From the NCBI RefSeq assembly GCF_900091315.1, contig NZ_FLSP01000046.1, positions 1 to 62,070 on the forward strand: a stretch of DNA of 62,070 nucleotides. Direction: 5' to 3'. This document shows positions 1 to 8,694 of this stretch, in pieces; positions within the stretch are counted from its first letter, which is position 1; every line of letters starts with the position of its first letter. Source of the stretch: Streptomyces sp. DI166 (GTDB lineage Bacteria > Actinomycetota > Actinomycetes > Streptomycetales > Streptomycetaceae). Made by a program: the position numbers and the translations under genes. The notes under the pieces were generated by a model. That model was not told where the DNA came from. It did no database searches and saw only the letters and a list, made by a program, of their open reading frames with translations.

Positions 1-628
1 CCGGGGCGGCCGGTGCCGCGGACGCCCGCGGCCGGGCGCCGCCCGGCCGTCCGGCCGCCATGAGTGCCCGTCGCCGCTCCTCCCGCAGCCGCTCCTCCTC
101 GCGCCACCGCGCCAGTGCCTGCGGCTCCAGCGGGAACGTCTGGAGCTGGACCCCGCCCCAGACCTCCTCGCCGGTCACCTGTCCCTCCACGGTGGCCCCG
201 AGCCCCAGCGGCACGGCCACGAACTGGCGGACCGTGCCCTTGCCCGAGTTGATGCCGTCCAGCCACGGCTGGCGGGGAAGGACGAGGTAGTTCTGCGGGT
301 CCCGGGCGAGCCGGTCGCTCCACGGCTTCCCGGAGACCGCGCAGACCTTGCCGACGCCGACCTGGAGAGCGGCGGGCTCGGCGGTCCCGGCGAAGCTCAG
401 CCACATCGCCTCGCGCAGATACACCGGCAGCATCACCCCGCCGCGCGCCCGCCACTCCCGAGGAACCGTGTCCGGGTAGTCCGCCACCCGCCGCAGCGGG
501 AACTCGCCGAGCCCCGGCGGCAGCGGATGCGTGCCGGTCTCGGGCAGCCGCAGGGTGCGGATGAACCGCACCGCCACCCCGCCCGGCAGCCGCAGTGTGT
601 TCCTGTCGATCCGTACGCCGTCGCCCAC
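1..628 (-). CDS. Conserved hypothetical protein, 3' end cut by window edge
   Basis: A reading frame on the minus strand is open from a GTG at 628 to the left edge (at least 209 codons). A strong GGGGGG ribosome site lies about 10 bases before the GTG. The N-terminal part is ordered, with Trp-rich segments such as REAMWLSF and QPWLDGIN. The last visible part turns into a charged Arg/Glu helix (ARWREEERLREERRR). I do not recognise the family. Similar proteins of unknown function are common in Streptomyces. It follows the exporter gene on the same strand with a 28-base gap, so the two may be co-transcribed. No signal peptide or membrane segment is seen in the visible part. Confidence 0.7.
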   Translation of the reverse strand, partial: MGDGVRIDRNTLRLPGGVAVRFIRTLRLPETGTHPLPPGLGEFPLRRVADYPDTVPREWRARGGVMLPVYLREAMWLSFAGTAEPAALQVGVGKVCAVSGKPWSDRLARDPQNYLVLPRQPWLDGINSGKGTVRQFVAVPLGLGATVEGQVTGEEVWGGVQLQTFPLEPQALARWREEERLREERRRALMAAGRPGGARPRASAAPAAP

Positions 629-656
629 TGACCGTGCCCCCCTGTCGATGACCTTG

Positions 657-1898
657 TCACCTGGGACGGCGCACGGAGGCCAGCCGGTTCCGGCCGACCC
701 GCACGGTCTCCTGGAGCCGGGTCAGCCGCGGCATCCGCTCGCGCTGCTCGCTGGAGACCCGGTCCAGCTCCTCCAGCAGCCGCCGCGAGCGGTGCTCGGT
801 GTCCATCTCGTCGAGCATGCGGTTGACCTCGGTCAGCACCGCGCCGTGCAGCTGCCACTGCCGGGCGTCGCGCTGGACCTCCTCCAGCAGCAGCTGGGCG
901 AGCTTGTCCCGGGTCGCGGCGGCCTGCCGCAGCTCCGCGGCCAGCCGCTCCTCGGCGGACTCGGCGTTCTCGCTGACATGCGCGGTGACCAGCACCGCGA
1001 AGCTCACCACCGCGTCGGCGACCTCGGAGAGCAACTGCTCCACGGCGGCACCGATCTGCGGCGCGAACAGCGGATCGGGGTCGCGTTCCTTGGCCAGGTC
1101 GGTGAGCGTGCGGGCGATCACCCGCAGCACCACCGTGCAGATCTCCAGGGTGTCCAGACCGGTCCGCAGCACCACCCGGTGCAGCAGCCCCTCGCGCACC
1201 CGCGGATTGAGCCGCAGACTGTCCTCGGCCTGCCTCAGGGCCGCGTCCACCTCGACGATGTCGTGGTCGAGCCGGCGCGCCTCGTACAGCCGGGCCGTCG
1301 CGCGCTCCACCGGCGTACGGCCGGCCGCCTCCTCGCCCATGCTCAGCATCAGCTGCCGCACCCGGCGCGCCAGTCCCTCGATGGACTCGCCCGCCTCGTC
1401 CACCCACACCGGCGGCGCCAGCAGCAGGTTGCAGCCGAGGCCCACGACCGCGCCGATCAGCGTCTCCAGCACCCGCGCCCACGCCGTGTCCCCGACGGAG
1501 GTCACCCCCAGCACCAGCATCGCGCTGATCGCCACCTCGGGGACGTACTCGTCCACCCGGACCAGATGTCCCACGGCCAGCGAGGCCAGGATCACCAGCG
1601 CCAGGCTCCACCAGGTCAGACCCACCAGCAGACTGAAGGCGATGGCGACCAGGACGCCGGCCACCACGGAGTTCACCCGGCGCACACCGTTGGTGAGCGT
1701 CGCGTAGAGGGTGACCTGGACGACCAGCAGGGCCGTCAGGGGCGCGGTGAGCGGGGCCTTCTCGGGGCTCAGGTGCAGGGCGATGACGTAGGCGACCGTC
1801 GCCGCTGCCGTCGAGCGCAGCATCTGAACGACCGCGGGTTCCCGGCTCAGCTTCGTCAGCCACTCCCGCGACACCCGCCACCGTCGTACGTCGAGCAT
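657..1898 (-). CDS. Aromatic acid exporter (FUSC/ArAE) family membrane protein
   Basis: 413 residues. Residues 1-170 hold about five or six hydrophobic segments, starting with a helix-turn at AVVQMLRSTAAATVAYVIALHL and ending near GAVVGLGCNLLLAPPVWV. The remaining 240 residues are a charged cytoplasmic helical region. This half-size membrane domain plus long helical tail is the pattern of the aromatic acid exporter (ArAE_1/FUSC-like) family, which is thought to export small aromatic acids by proton antiport. The substrate cannot be read from the sequence. The start at 1898 has only a weak AAGG next to it and a GAGAGGGG further upstream. It is divergent from the esterase gene at 2127. Confidence 0.75.
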   Translation of the reverse strand: MLDVRRWRVSREWLTKLSREPAVVQMLRSTAAATVAYVIALHLSPEKAPLTAPLTALLVVQVTLYATLTNGVRRVNSVVAGVLVAIAFSLLVGLTWWSLALVILASLAVGHLVRVDEYVPEVAISAMLVLGVTSVGDTAWARVLETLIGAVVGLGCNLLLAPPVWVDEAGESIEGLARRVRQLMLSMGEEAAGRTPVERATARLYEARRLDHDIVEVDAALRQAEDSLRLNPRVREGLLHRVVLRTGLDTLEICTVVLRVIARTLTDLAKERDPDPLFAPQIGAAVEQLLSEVADAVVSFAVLVTAHVSENAESAEERLAAELRQAAATRDKLAQLLLEEVQRDARQWQLHGAVLTEVNRMLDEMDTEHRSRRLLEELDRVSSEQRERMPRLTRLQETVRVGRNRLASVRRPR

Positions 1899-1939
1899 CC
1901 TTGCGCTGTTCCCCTCTCACGGAGCGACGAACATGATCA

Positions 1940-1962
1940 CGCGGTCCGCCGAGCGGACCGCG
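1940..1962. promoter_or_regulatory. Perfect inverted repeat in a divergent promoter region
   Basis: CGCGGTCCGC and GCGGACCGCG form 10-base arms around a 3-base loop. It lies in the 228-base gap between two divergent genes (1898 and 2127), so it may be an operator or a short leader hairpin. The rest of the gap carries a few purine-rich stretches but no convincing gene. Confidence 0.4.
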
Positions 1963-2126
1963 ACAGTCCGCAAGGAGGCCCAGAGTGATCGACTCGGGAT
2001 CACCTGACAAGAGCCGACGGCGGAAAGAAGGAGGAAATCCCCCCGATCCGACCGCCGGAGACCCGCACCCGCGGACGGGGGCCGACCGGATGGTGTCCGG
2101 TCCGGCCGGGACGCGAGCCTGGGATC

Positions 2127-3494
2127 ATGAAACGGCACCGGACCGCAACGGCCCTGACCCTGTTCATCATCCTCGGCACGACGGCGTCCGTCCTCCCGGC
2201 GGCGGCTGCCGCCCCGCCCGTGCGCGCCACCGCGGCATCCGACCACGACGGGGCCGTCGTCGACGCCCTCGCCCGCGCGGCGCATCCCCTGCGCACCGTC
2301 GAGCCCGGCGGCGACACTCGCGACCTGCGCGCCCTGGACCGCATGATCGGCGACGCCCGGGTCGTCGGCCTCGGTGAGGCGACCCACGGTTCCCACGACT
2401 TCTTCGCGCTGAAGGGCCGCGTCCTGCGCCACCTGGTCGAGGAGCGCGGTTTCCGCGCCTTCGCGCTGGAGGCACCCTGGAGCACGGTCGCCCGCCTCGA
2501 CGCCTACGTGGTACGCGGTGAGGGCGATCCCCGGCGCATCATGCGGGACGAGTTCCAGCGCGACTACCGGTGGTGGAACAACACCGACTACCTGCGGCTG
2601 ATCGAGTGGGCCCGCGCCTACAACCTCCGCCACCCGGCCGACCCGGTCCGCCTGGTCGGCGACGACATCGCCTGGTCCGGGCCCGAGCTGTACGACGCCG
2701 TCACCGGGTACGCCGCCGGCCGCGACCCGGAGACCGCGGCCCGCCTCGAAGAGCTCTACCGAGGGCTGCGGCCCACCGAGGCCACGGGCGCCTACATCGA
2801 CCGGTACCTCGGCGAGCCGTACGCCGTGCGCGAGGAGCGGGCCCAGCGCACCGGACAGGCCCTTCAGCTGCTGCGCGGCATGGCGCCGGGCAAGGACCGG
2901 GCGGCGTACGAGCGGGCGGTGCAGGACGCGCGGGTGATCGACCAGACGGCACGGCAGTACGCCTTCGACTTCACCGACCCCGCGCAGGTGTCCGAGGCCA
3001 TGCGCTACCGGGGCGAGCAGATGGCCGCGAACGTGCTGTGGTGGCAGCGGCACACCGGCGCCCGGATGCTGCTCTCGGCGCACAACAACCACGTCGGCTA
3101 CGTCCCGGACCGGCCCGCTCAGTACCTGAAGGCGCAGGGCGCCGTCCTGCGTGACGCGCTCGGCGCCGGGTACGTGAGCGTCGGCCTGACCTTCGACCAC
3201 GGCTCGTTCCGGGCCACGGGCACCGACGACGAGACCGTCGTGCGCCGGTGGGCGGTGGGACCGGCGGGCCCCGGCACCAACGAGGTCGTCCTCGACCGGG
3301 TGCCCCACCGGAACTACGTCCTGGATCTGCGCACGGTCGGCTCCCCGGCCCGGGAGTGGCTGCGCCGGGCGCGGCCCACCCGCAGCGTGGGCACCGCCTA
3401 CCCGGACGGCCCGCACGACATCGCCCTCGCCCGCAGCTACGACGTCCTGATCCACCTGCACCGGGTCTCCGCGGCCCGGCTGCTGGAACCGTGA
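2127..3494 (+). CDS. Secreted erythromycin esterase family protein
   Basis: 455 residues with a signal peptide (MKRHR, then a hydrophobic stretch ending at AAAAAP near residue 30). Residues 85-450 match the erythromycin esterase (EreA/EreB) fold. The family signature GLGEATHGSHDFF is present around residue 87, an Arg/Glu-rich segment follows (FALEAPWS), and the later SAHNNHVGY segment carries the second conserved His. True Ere enzymes hydrolyse the macrolide lactone ring. Many secreted actinobacterial homologues have no proven substrate, so macrolide resistance is only a possibility. Single gene, convergent with the FBP-domain gene at 3505. Confidence 0.85.
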   Translation: MKRHRTATALTLFIILGTTASVLPAAAAAPPVRATAASDHDGAVVDALARAAHPLRTVEPGGDTRDLRALDRMIGDARVVGLGEATHGSHDFFALKGRVLRHLVEERGFRAFALEAPWSTVARLDAYVVRGEGDPRRIMRDEFQRDYRWWNNTDYLRLIEWARAYNLRHPADPVRLVGDDIAWSGPELYDAVTGYAAGRDPETAARLEELYRGLRPTEATGAYIDRYLGEPYAVREERAQRTGQALQLLRGMAPGKDRAAYERAVQDARVIDQTARQYAFDFTDPAQVSEAMRYRGEQMAANVLWWQRHTGARMLLSAHNNHVGYVPDRPAQYLKAQGAVLRDALGAGYVSVGLTFDHGSFRATGTDDETVVRRWAVGPAGPGTNEVVLDRVPHRNYVLDLRTVGSPAREWLRRARPTRSVGTAYPDGPHDIALARSYDVLIHLHRVSAARLLEP

Positions 3495-3504
3495 GGCCTG
3501 CGGC

Positions 3505-3999
3505 TCAGACGTCCAGCTTGTCGAGGAAGGCGCGCAGATTGCCCTCGGTCCGCGCGATCTGCTCCTCCAGGGTGAGACTCTCCTCGATCCGGATGCCCGA
3601 GTCGGGCACCTTCTTGCCGCGCAGGTAGAGGGAACAGGCGAGGTCGGTGCACATGTACAGGCCGACCGAGTTGCCCTCGCGGCCCGCCGGGCCCGCCTTG
3701 CGCGCGGTCATCAGCGAGACCCCGCCGCCCCGGTGCGTGGTCAGGCACAGCGAGCACAGGCTGCGGTGCAGGAACCCGCGCTGCTGCGACGGGAAGCGCA
3801 GCGTGATGCCGATCAGCCGGCCGTCCCGCTCGGTGACCAGATAGCTGCGGTCGGGCGCCCCCGGATCTCGCCTGCCCAGGAAGTCCAGATCGTCCCACGG
3901 GAGTTGATCGAGATCCCGGGGCACGCTGAGGCGCTTGGCCTCGCCCTTGGAACAGTTGACGAACGAGGAGCGGATCTCGGACTCGGTGAGTGCTTTCAT
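3505..3999 (-). CDS. FBP-domain treble-clef zinc-finger protein
   Basis: 164 residues. The C-terminal two thirds fits the FBP C-terminal treble-clef zinc finger (the fold shared with EF-G-binding FusB proteins). A CSLC pair lies near residue 82 and a second Cys pair sits in MCTDLACS near residue 117, giving four zinc ligands. FusB proteins rescue EF-G from fusidic acid. Whether this one binds EF-G or ribosomes is inference from the fold. The start at 3999 is supported by AGGAGG eight bases upstream. An inverted repeat lies in its promoter region (4032-4048). Confidence 0.8.
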   Translation of the reverse strand: MKALTESEIRSSFVNCSKGEAKRLSVPRDLDQLPWDDLDFLGRRDPGAPDRSYLVTERDGRLIGITLRFPSQQRGFLHRSLCSLCLTTHRGGGVSLMTARKAGPAGREGNSVGLYMCTDLACSLYLRGKKVPDSGIRIEESLTLEEQIARTEGNLRAFLDKLDV

Positions 4000-4031
4000 G
4001 GGGGCCTCCTGAGGGGCGTGGCGACGTCGTT

Positions 4032-4048
4032 ACCTAGAAGTCCTAGGT
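4032..4048. promoter_or_regulatory. ACCTAG-N5-CTAGGT inverted repeat
   Basis: Six-base arms with a 5-base spacer sit between the divergent FBP-domain gene (start 3999) and phosphotransferase gene (start 4115). The surrounding 60 bases are AT-richer than the average here. Read leftwards, TAGGTA could serve as a -10 element, so a repressor bound here would cover the promoter of the FBP-domain gene. Confidence 0.4.
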
Positions 4049-4114
4049 TTCCGACTAAGGCTAGACGTCGTATGCCTGCAAGGGCCAGCGAATATTCAGT
4101 GGAAGGGGCGGGAC

Positions 4115-5083
4115 ATGGGGACGGACTCCCGGGCACGGGCCGAACGGATCCTGGCCGCGGCAGGACTGCCCCTGGGCGGCCTGGCGGGGGTGCGCCCGCT
4201 GTCGGGCGGCACCTACAACACGGTCGAGGAACTCCTCCTCGCCGACGGCACCCGGTACGTACTCAAGGTCCCGCCCGCCGAGACCGTCCCCGGACTGCGG
4301 CACGAGCGGGCGCTGCTGGTGTCCGAGGCGGAGTTCTACCGGGCCGCGGCCGGTGTCGGGGTCGCCGCGCCCAGGGTGGTCGCCTTCACCGAGGGCGCCC
4401 TGCTGATGACCGCGTGCCCGGGACAGGCCTGGGACGACTCGCTCACCGACGCCGAACAGCGCGACCTGCGCACCGAGCTGGGCCGCCAGGTGGCCCGGCT
4501 GCACACCGTGACCGGGCCGGGCTTCGGCTACCCCTCCGGCGCCCTCGGCCCCCTCGCCGCCGACTGGCGTACCGCGTTCTCCGTACTGCTCGACGCCGTT
4601 CTCGACGACGCGCGCCGGTACCGGCCGTGGCTGCCGCGCCCCGTCGAGGAGACGGAGCGCACGCTCCGGGCCGCCCTGCCCGCGCTCGACGAGGTCACCG
4701 CGGCGTGCGCGGTCCACTTCGACCTGTGGCCCGGCAACATCCTGGTGGACCGCTCGGCCGGGGCGGCCCGCATCGGCGGGATCATCGACGGGGAGCGCAT
4801 GTTCTGGGGCGACCCCGTCGCCGACTTCGTCTCACTCGCCCTGCTCGGGGACATCGAGAAGGACTCGGCCTTTCTCGGCGGGTACCGGGAGGCGGGCGGC
4901 CGGGTCGACTTCGACCGGTCCACCCGGCTCCGGCTGGCCTGCTACCGCGCCTACCTCTACCTGATCATGCTCACCGAGACCGTGCCGCGCGCCGCCGACG
5001 AGGGGCGGTCGCGCTGGATCCGGGAGACAGTGGGGCCGGAACTGGTCGCGGCGCTCGACGCGATCACGGAATTGAGCCGCTGA
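4115..5083 (+). CDS. Aminoglycoside phosphotransferase (APH) family kinase-like protein
   Basis: 322 residues with a protein-kinase-like APH fold. The N-lobe lysine is in YVLKVPP near residue 50. The catalytic loop is HFDLWPGNILV near residue 206, with the catalytic Asp and metal-binding Asn. The metal-binding DGE is in GGIIDGERMFWGDP near residue 225, followed by the family GDPVADF. It should transfer phosphate from ATP to a small molecule. The substrate cannot be told, and many such Streptomyces genes are not antibiotic resistance genes. Start at ATG 4115 behind GGAAGGGGCGGG. The ROK regulator follows after 54 bases on the same strand. Confidence 0.82.
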   Translation: MGTDSRARAERILAAAGLPLGGLAGVRPLSGGTYNTVEELLLADGTRYVLKVPPAETVPGLRHERALLVSEAEFYRAAAGVGVAAPRVVAFTEGALLMTACPGQAWDDSLTDAEQRDLRTELGRQVARLHTVTGPGFGYPSGALGPLAADWRTAFSVLLDAVLDDARRYRPWLPRPVEETERTLRAALPALDEVTAACAVHFDLWPGNILVDRSAGAARIGGIIDGERMFWGDPVADFVSLALLGDIEKDSAFLGGYREAGGRVDFDRSTRLRLACYRAYLYLIMLTETVPRAADEGRSRWIRETVGPELVAALDAITELSR

Positions 5084-5137
5084 CCCGGTATCTTCCAGGG
5101 CGTCCAGGTCGGACGGCGTGTTGACAGGGGGAGCCAG

Positions 5138-6412
5138 ATGGTGGGGCGGAACAGGCGGACGGTACGCGACCTGCGGCGGGGCAACCGCGCGGCGGTTCTG
5201 CAACGCCTGTACTTCGACGGCCCCCTCAGCCGCTTCGAGCTGGGCCCGGCCACGGGACTCAGCTCCGGCTCGGTCAGCAATGTGGTCGCCGACCTGCTCG
5301 CGGACGGGGTGCTGGAGGAGGCGGGCAACGTCGAGTCCGACGGCGGCAGGCCGCGCACCCTGCTCAGAGTGGCCCCCGACTGCGGCTACATGATCGGCGT
5401 GGACGTCGGCGAGACCCGGGTGCGGGTGGAACTGTTCGACCTCGCGCTCACCGAACTCGGCCGTACGGAGCGGGTCCTGGGCGCCGAGGGGTACGCCGTC
5501 GAGGTCGTCGTGGGGTACATCCACGACGCCGTCGCCGAGGTGCTGGCCGCCGCCGATCTCGCCCCGGACCGGCTGCTCGGCATCGGTATCGGGGTGCCCG
5601 GCATAGTCGAGCACGACCCCGAGCGCGGCGCCGTCGTGCACGGCCAGACGATCGGCTGGGACGCGGTCGCACTGGAGTCACTGCTGCGGGAACGGTGCCA
5701 ACTGCCCGACAGCATCCCCTACTTCATCGACAACGGCGCGCGCACGCTCGGCCAGGCGGAGATGTGGTTCGGCGCGGGGCGCGGGGCCCGCAGCGCCATC
5801 GTGGTGCTGTTCGGCTCCGGGGTCGGCGCGTGCGTGGTGACCCCGGAGGCGGGGGAGGGGCGTGCCGTCGAGGGCGGGCACCTGACCGTCCAGGTCGCGG
5901 GGCGCCGCTGCCGGTGCGGCGCGCCGGGCTGTCTGGAGGCGTACGCCGGTGCCCAGGCGCTGCTGGAGCGGTGGCGGGAGGCGGGCGGGCACCCGCCCGA
6001 GGGCGCCGGCCAGGAGAGCGCGCTCGCGGCGCTGATGTCGGCGGCCGCCGACGGCGACCCGGTGGCGCGGGAGCTGCTGGCGGAGACCGCCGAGTACATC
6101 GGCGCGGGCCTGTCCGACCTGATCAACCTGTTCCGGCCGGAGCGCATCCTGATCGGCGGCTGGGCGGGTCTGCGGCTCGGCGCGGCGCTGCTGCCCGAGA
6201 TCCGGCGGCACGCGGCCGGGTACGCACTGCGGCACCCCGCGGAGCGGGTCGGTATCGACCTGGGCGGGCTCGGACCGGACGCGGTCACCGTCGGTGCGGC
6301 GATCCTCCCGCTCGCCGCCTTCTTCGCCCTGGGCGGCCGGCGGACCGAGCCCGCACCCGCGGAACCGCGGCCCGTCTGGCACGCGGCACTCGCGGACCGC
6401 GCCCCGCGCTGA
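5138..6412 (+). CDS. ROK family transcriptional regulator
   Basis: 424 residues. Residues 10-75 are a winged-helix DNA-binding domain (LQRLYFDGPLSRFELG, then SSGSVSNVVADLL). Residues 85-395 are a ROK sugar-kinase-like domain. The zinc site is RCRCGAPGCLEAY near residue 260, after EGGHLTV. At the position of the catalytic Asp of ROK kinases (DND), this protein has DNG (FIDNGARTLG near residue 190), so it is probably a regulator without kinase activity. ROK repressors usually respond to sugars or sugar phosphates. No sugar operon is adjacent, so the target is unknown. Starts with ATG at 5138 behind GGGGGAG. Confidence 0.88.
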   Translation: MVGRNRRTVRDLRRGNRAAVLQRLYFDGPLSRFELGPATGLSSGSVSNVVADLLADGVLEEAGNVESDGGRPRTLLRVAPDCGYMIGVDVGETRVRVELFDLALTELGRTERVLGAEGYAVEVVVGYIHDAVAEVLAAADLAPDRLLGIGIGVPGIVEHDPERGAVVHGQTIGWDAVALESLLRERCQLPDSIPYFIDNGARTLGQAEMWFGAGRGARSAIVVLFGSGVGACVVTPEAGEGRAVEGGHLTVQVAGRRCRCGAPGCLEAYAGAQALLERWREAGGHPPEGAGQESALAALMSAAADGDPVARELLAETAEYIGAGLSDLINLFRPERILIGGWAGLRLGAALLPEIRRHAAGYALRHPAERVGIDLGGLGPDAVTVGAAILPLAAFFALGGRRTEPAPAEPRPVWHAALADRAPR

Positions 6413-6476
6413 CGTTTCACCGCGCCCCGGCGGCGGTACTCGCGGGACGCCGCGCGTGACGAGCGAAGGAGGCACC

Positions 6477-6689
6477 GTGAACACCGAGAAGGGCGAGCCC
6501 GTGCCGAGGGACCTGCCGGACCAGCTGGCGGGAGCGGGCGAGGACCCCTGGGACGTGAACCCCGAGGACCTGGACACCGCGCCGGAGGACACCCCGGAGC
6601 CGGACGAGGCGGGCACGGGCCGCAAGGGGTCCCGGAAGGACGCGAACGTCCACCCGGAACATCCGGCGCCGGACGAGTCGACGGCGTAG
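6477..6689 (+). CDS. Small acidic hypothetical protein
   Basis: A 70-residue, very acidic, Pro-rich protein that begins MNTEKGEPVP and ends DESTA. The GTG start at 6477 has an excellent AAGGAGG four bases upstream, which decides the frame. It has no hydrophobic segment and looks disordered. Function unknown. The gene follows the ROK gene after 64 bases. Confidence 0.65.
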   Translation: MNTEKGEPVPRDLPDQLAGAGEDPWDVNPEDLDTAPEDTPEPDEAGTGRKGSRKDANVHPEHPAPDESTA

Positions 6690-6728
6690 CCGGTCCGGGC
6701 GGGGCCGCGGGGCCGCGCCCGGACCGGC

Positions 6729-7757
6729 TCAGCTCGCCTTCCGCCCCCGCATCGGCGCGGTCGCCTCGCCCGCGCCCGACTGCATGCCGTGCAGGAACTC
6801 CTCCAGCACCTCGGGGGCCGAGCGGCGGGGCTGCCAGTTCAGCTCGGTGCGGGCCCGGGTGCAGTCCATCAGGGGCAGGCGCAGCACCGCGTCGAACAGG
6901 TGCGGTGAGGCGGGCAGCAGGTGCAGGCCCCAGGCCGCCGCGACCGCCGAGCGGGCCGCCGTGGGGGACATGCGTACCGGGCGGGCGTCGAGCAGTTCGC
7001 CGAGCAGGGCCGCGTCCACCGGGGGGTCGGCCGCCAGATTGAAGGCGCCCTTCACCTCCGTGCCGATCGCCAGCCGGTACGCCTCGGCCGCGTCGTCGGT
7101 GTGCAGCGCCTGCACCCGCAGCCCGGGGATGTCCGGCAGGAACGGCAGCAGCTCCGGCCGGGCCAGCTGGCCCGGCAGGAAGCGCCCGCCGAAGATCCTG
7201 CGCTGCTCGCTCGCCGACTCCCGCTTGAACAGGAACGCCGGCCGCATCCGGACCACCCGCACCTTGCGGTGCCGTCGCTCGAAGGTGTCCAGGGTCCGCT
7301 CCAGATACGCCTTCTCCCGGCAGTACGCGGCGCCCGGCCAGCCGTGCGTGGGCCACGACTCGTCGACCGTCCCGTCCTTCGGCCCCGGGGAGTAGGCGCC
7401 GACCGACGAGGCGTGCACCAGCGTCGGCACCCTGGCGGTGGACACCGCGTCGAAGACCCGGATCGAGCCGAGGACGTTGGTGCGCCAGGTCTCCGCCGGA
7501 TCGTGCGTCGGCTGGAAGGCCCAGGCCAGATGGACGACGGCATCGGCGCCGGCAAACTCCTGCACCAGGTCCGTCTCCTCGGAGGCCAGATCGGCCGCCG
7601 ACCACTGTGTCTTCGGCGGGAACCAGTCGGGGATCCTGCGGGCCAGGCCCAGCACCGACCCCACGGAGGGGTCCTCGGAGAGGAGGCGCACGAGGCTCGT
7701 ACCGACATTCCCCGTGGCCCCCGTGACGACGACCCTGCTGCCCTGTGTACTGCTCAC
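6729..7757 (-). CDS. NAD-dependent epimerase/dehydratase family protein (extended SDR)
   Basis: 342 residues. The N-terminal nucleotide-binding motif is VVVTGATGNVG (residues 8-18). The active site pair is YCREK near residue 143, with the catalytic Ser in the upstream HASSVGAYSP segment. This is the extended short-chain dehydrogenase pattern seen in sugar-nucleotide epimerases and related reductases. The substrate is unknown. GTG start at 7757 behind GAGAGGAG. It stands alone, with a strong terminator of the next minus-strand gene upstream. Confidence 0.85.
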   Translation of the reverse strand: MSSTQGSRVVVTGATGNVGTSLVRLLSEDPSVGSVLGLARRIPDWFPPKTQWSAADLASEETDLVQEFAGADAVVHLAWAFQPTHDPAETWRTNVLGSIRVFDAVSTARVPTLVHASSVGAYSPGPKDGTVDESWPTHGWPGAAYCREKAYLERTLDTFERRHRKVRVVRMRPAFLFKRESASEQRRIFGGRFLPGQLARPELLPFLPDIPGLRVQALHTDDAAEAYRLAIGTEVKGAFNLAADPPVDAALLGELLDARPVRMSPTAARSAVAAAWGLHLLPASPHLFDAVLRLPLMDCTRARTELNWQPRRSAPEVLEEFLHGMQSGAGEATAPMRGRKAS

Positions 7758-7814
7758 GGTCGGCTCCTCTCCGCGGATGGGAGCAGCCGACTACCCCGCG
7801 CCGGGAAAGGGAAA

Positions 7815-7870
7815 GCCCCGACCGCGACGGGGGAATCACGGTCGGGGCGGGGGAATCACGGTCGGGGCGG
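7815..7870 (-). terminator. Terminator hairpin with a tandemly duplicated arm
   Basis: GCCCCGACCG (7815-7824) pairs perfectly with CGGTCGGGGC at 7839-7848. The 20-base unit gggaatcacggtcggggcgg occurs twice in tandem (7831-7850 and 7851-7870), so the same arm can also pair with the copy at 7859-7868. Read on the minus strand the stem is followed by TTTCCCTTTCCC. It would end transcription of the HAD gene before the epimerase gene. Confidence 0.65.
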
Positions 7871-7979
7871 ATCAGGGGGGCACGTACCGTGCCCGCATTA
7901 AGTTCAACGGAGAACCATCCCGCGCCGTTCCCCGGCCGCCGGTGACGCGTGTCACCGTTTCCGGCTGCCCCTTCCAGTG

Positions 7980-8645
7980 TCACCCCTTCCGGGCGAACGG
8001 GCTCTCCTCGATCGAAGCCAGCAGATGCGCGGGACCGTCGTACACGGCCTCGGCGCCCGCCTTCTCCAGATCGGCCCGCGCGATGCCCCCGCACAGCACG
8101 GCCACGCACCGCACCCCGGCCCGGCTGCCCGCGCGCATGTCCCACACCGTGTCCCCGACGAACACCGCGTCCTCGGCGGACGCCCCGGCCAGCTCCAGCG
8201 CGTGCTCCACGGGCTCCGGCGCGGGTTTTCCCTGCTCCACGTCATCGGCACTGGCGGTCGCGGCGATGACGTCGTCCGCGTCGATCGCCCGCCGCAGCGC
8301 GCCCAGCTCCGCACCGCCCGCCGAGGTGGCCAGCACCACCGTCCAGCCGTCCCGGTGCAGGCGCCGCAGCAGCTCCCCGGCGTCCGACAGGGCGGGCAGC
8401 CGGTCGAAGTACTGCCCGTACAGTGCCTTGTGCGCGCCGCTCAGCTCCTCGTCGCGGTCCTTGTCCCGGTCGTCCCCGAGCAGGTGCGCGATCAGATCGC
8501 CGGAGCCGAGTCCGACCGCGCGGTGCACGGCGTGCATGGGCACCCGGTGGCCCGCCTGCCGGAAGGCCTCCCACCACGTGACCACGTGCAGATGATTGGT
8601 GTCGACCAGTGTGCCGTCCACGTCGAACACAGCCACGCGTCCCAT
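7980..8645 (-). CDS. HAD family hydrolase (phosphoglycolate phosphatase-like)
   Basis: 221 residues. HAD motif I is FDVDGTLVDT (residues 6-15), with the nucleophile Asp and the acid/base Asp. Motif II is LATSAGG, motif III Lys is in EQGKPAPEP, and motif IV is FVGDTVWDM. An all-helical cap lies between motifs I and II, as in the subfamily I phosphoglycolate and beta-phosphoglucomutase-like phosphatases. The substrate cannot be assigned. It lies 49 bases downstream of the PHP gene on the same strand, so the two may be co-transcribed. Confidence 0.88.
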   Translation of the reverse strand: MGRVAVFDVDGTLVDTNHLHVVTWWEAFRQAGHRVPMHAVHRAVGLGSGDLIAHLLGDDRDKDRDEELSGAHKALYGQYFDRLPALSDAGELLRRLHRDGWTVVLATSAGGAELGALRRAIDADDVIAATASADDVEQGKPAPEPVEHALELAGASAEDAVFVGDTVWDMRAGSRAGVRCVAVLCGGIARADLEKAGAEAVYDGPAHLLASIEESPFARKG

Positions 8646-8694
8646 ACGCCCGTCCCTCCGCCGTACTGTTCAGCCGGACCGTCCGAGTACCACG

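Noticed and set aside
433..2010. Long minus-strand frame (525 codons) overlapping the exporter gene
   Set aside because: It is a shadow of the exporter gene: Arg/Gly-rich nonsense composition, while the 657-1898 frame gives a sensible membrane protein.
1985..2377. Plus-strand 130-codon frame in front of the esterase gene
   Set aside because: Low-complexity basic and Pro-rich sequence overlapping the esterase start; composition is that of a shadow frame.
4115..5083. Aminoglycoside resistance gene
   Set aside because: The APH fold alone does not show an antibiotic substrate; many Streptomyces paralogues act on other compounds.
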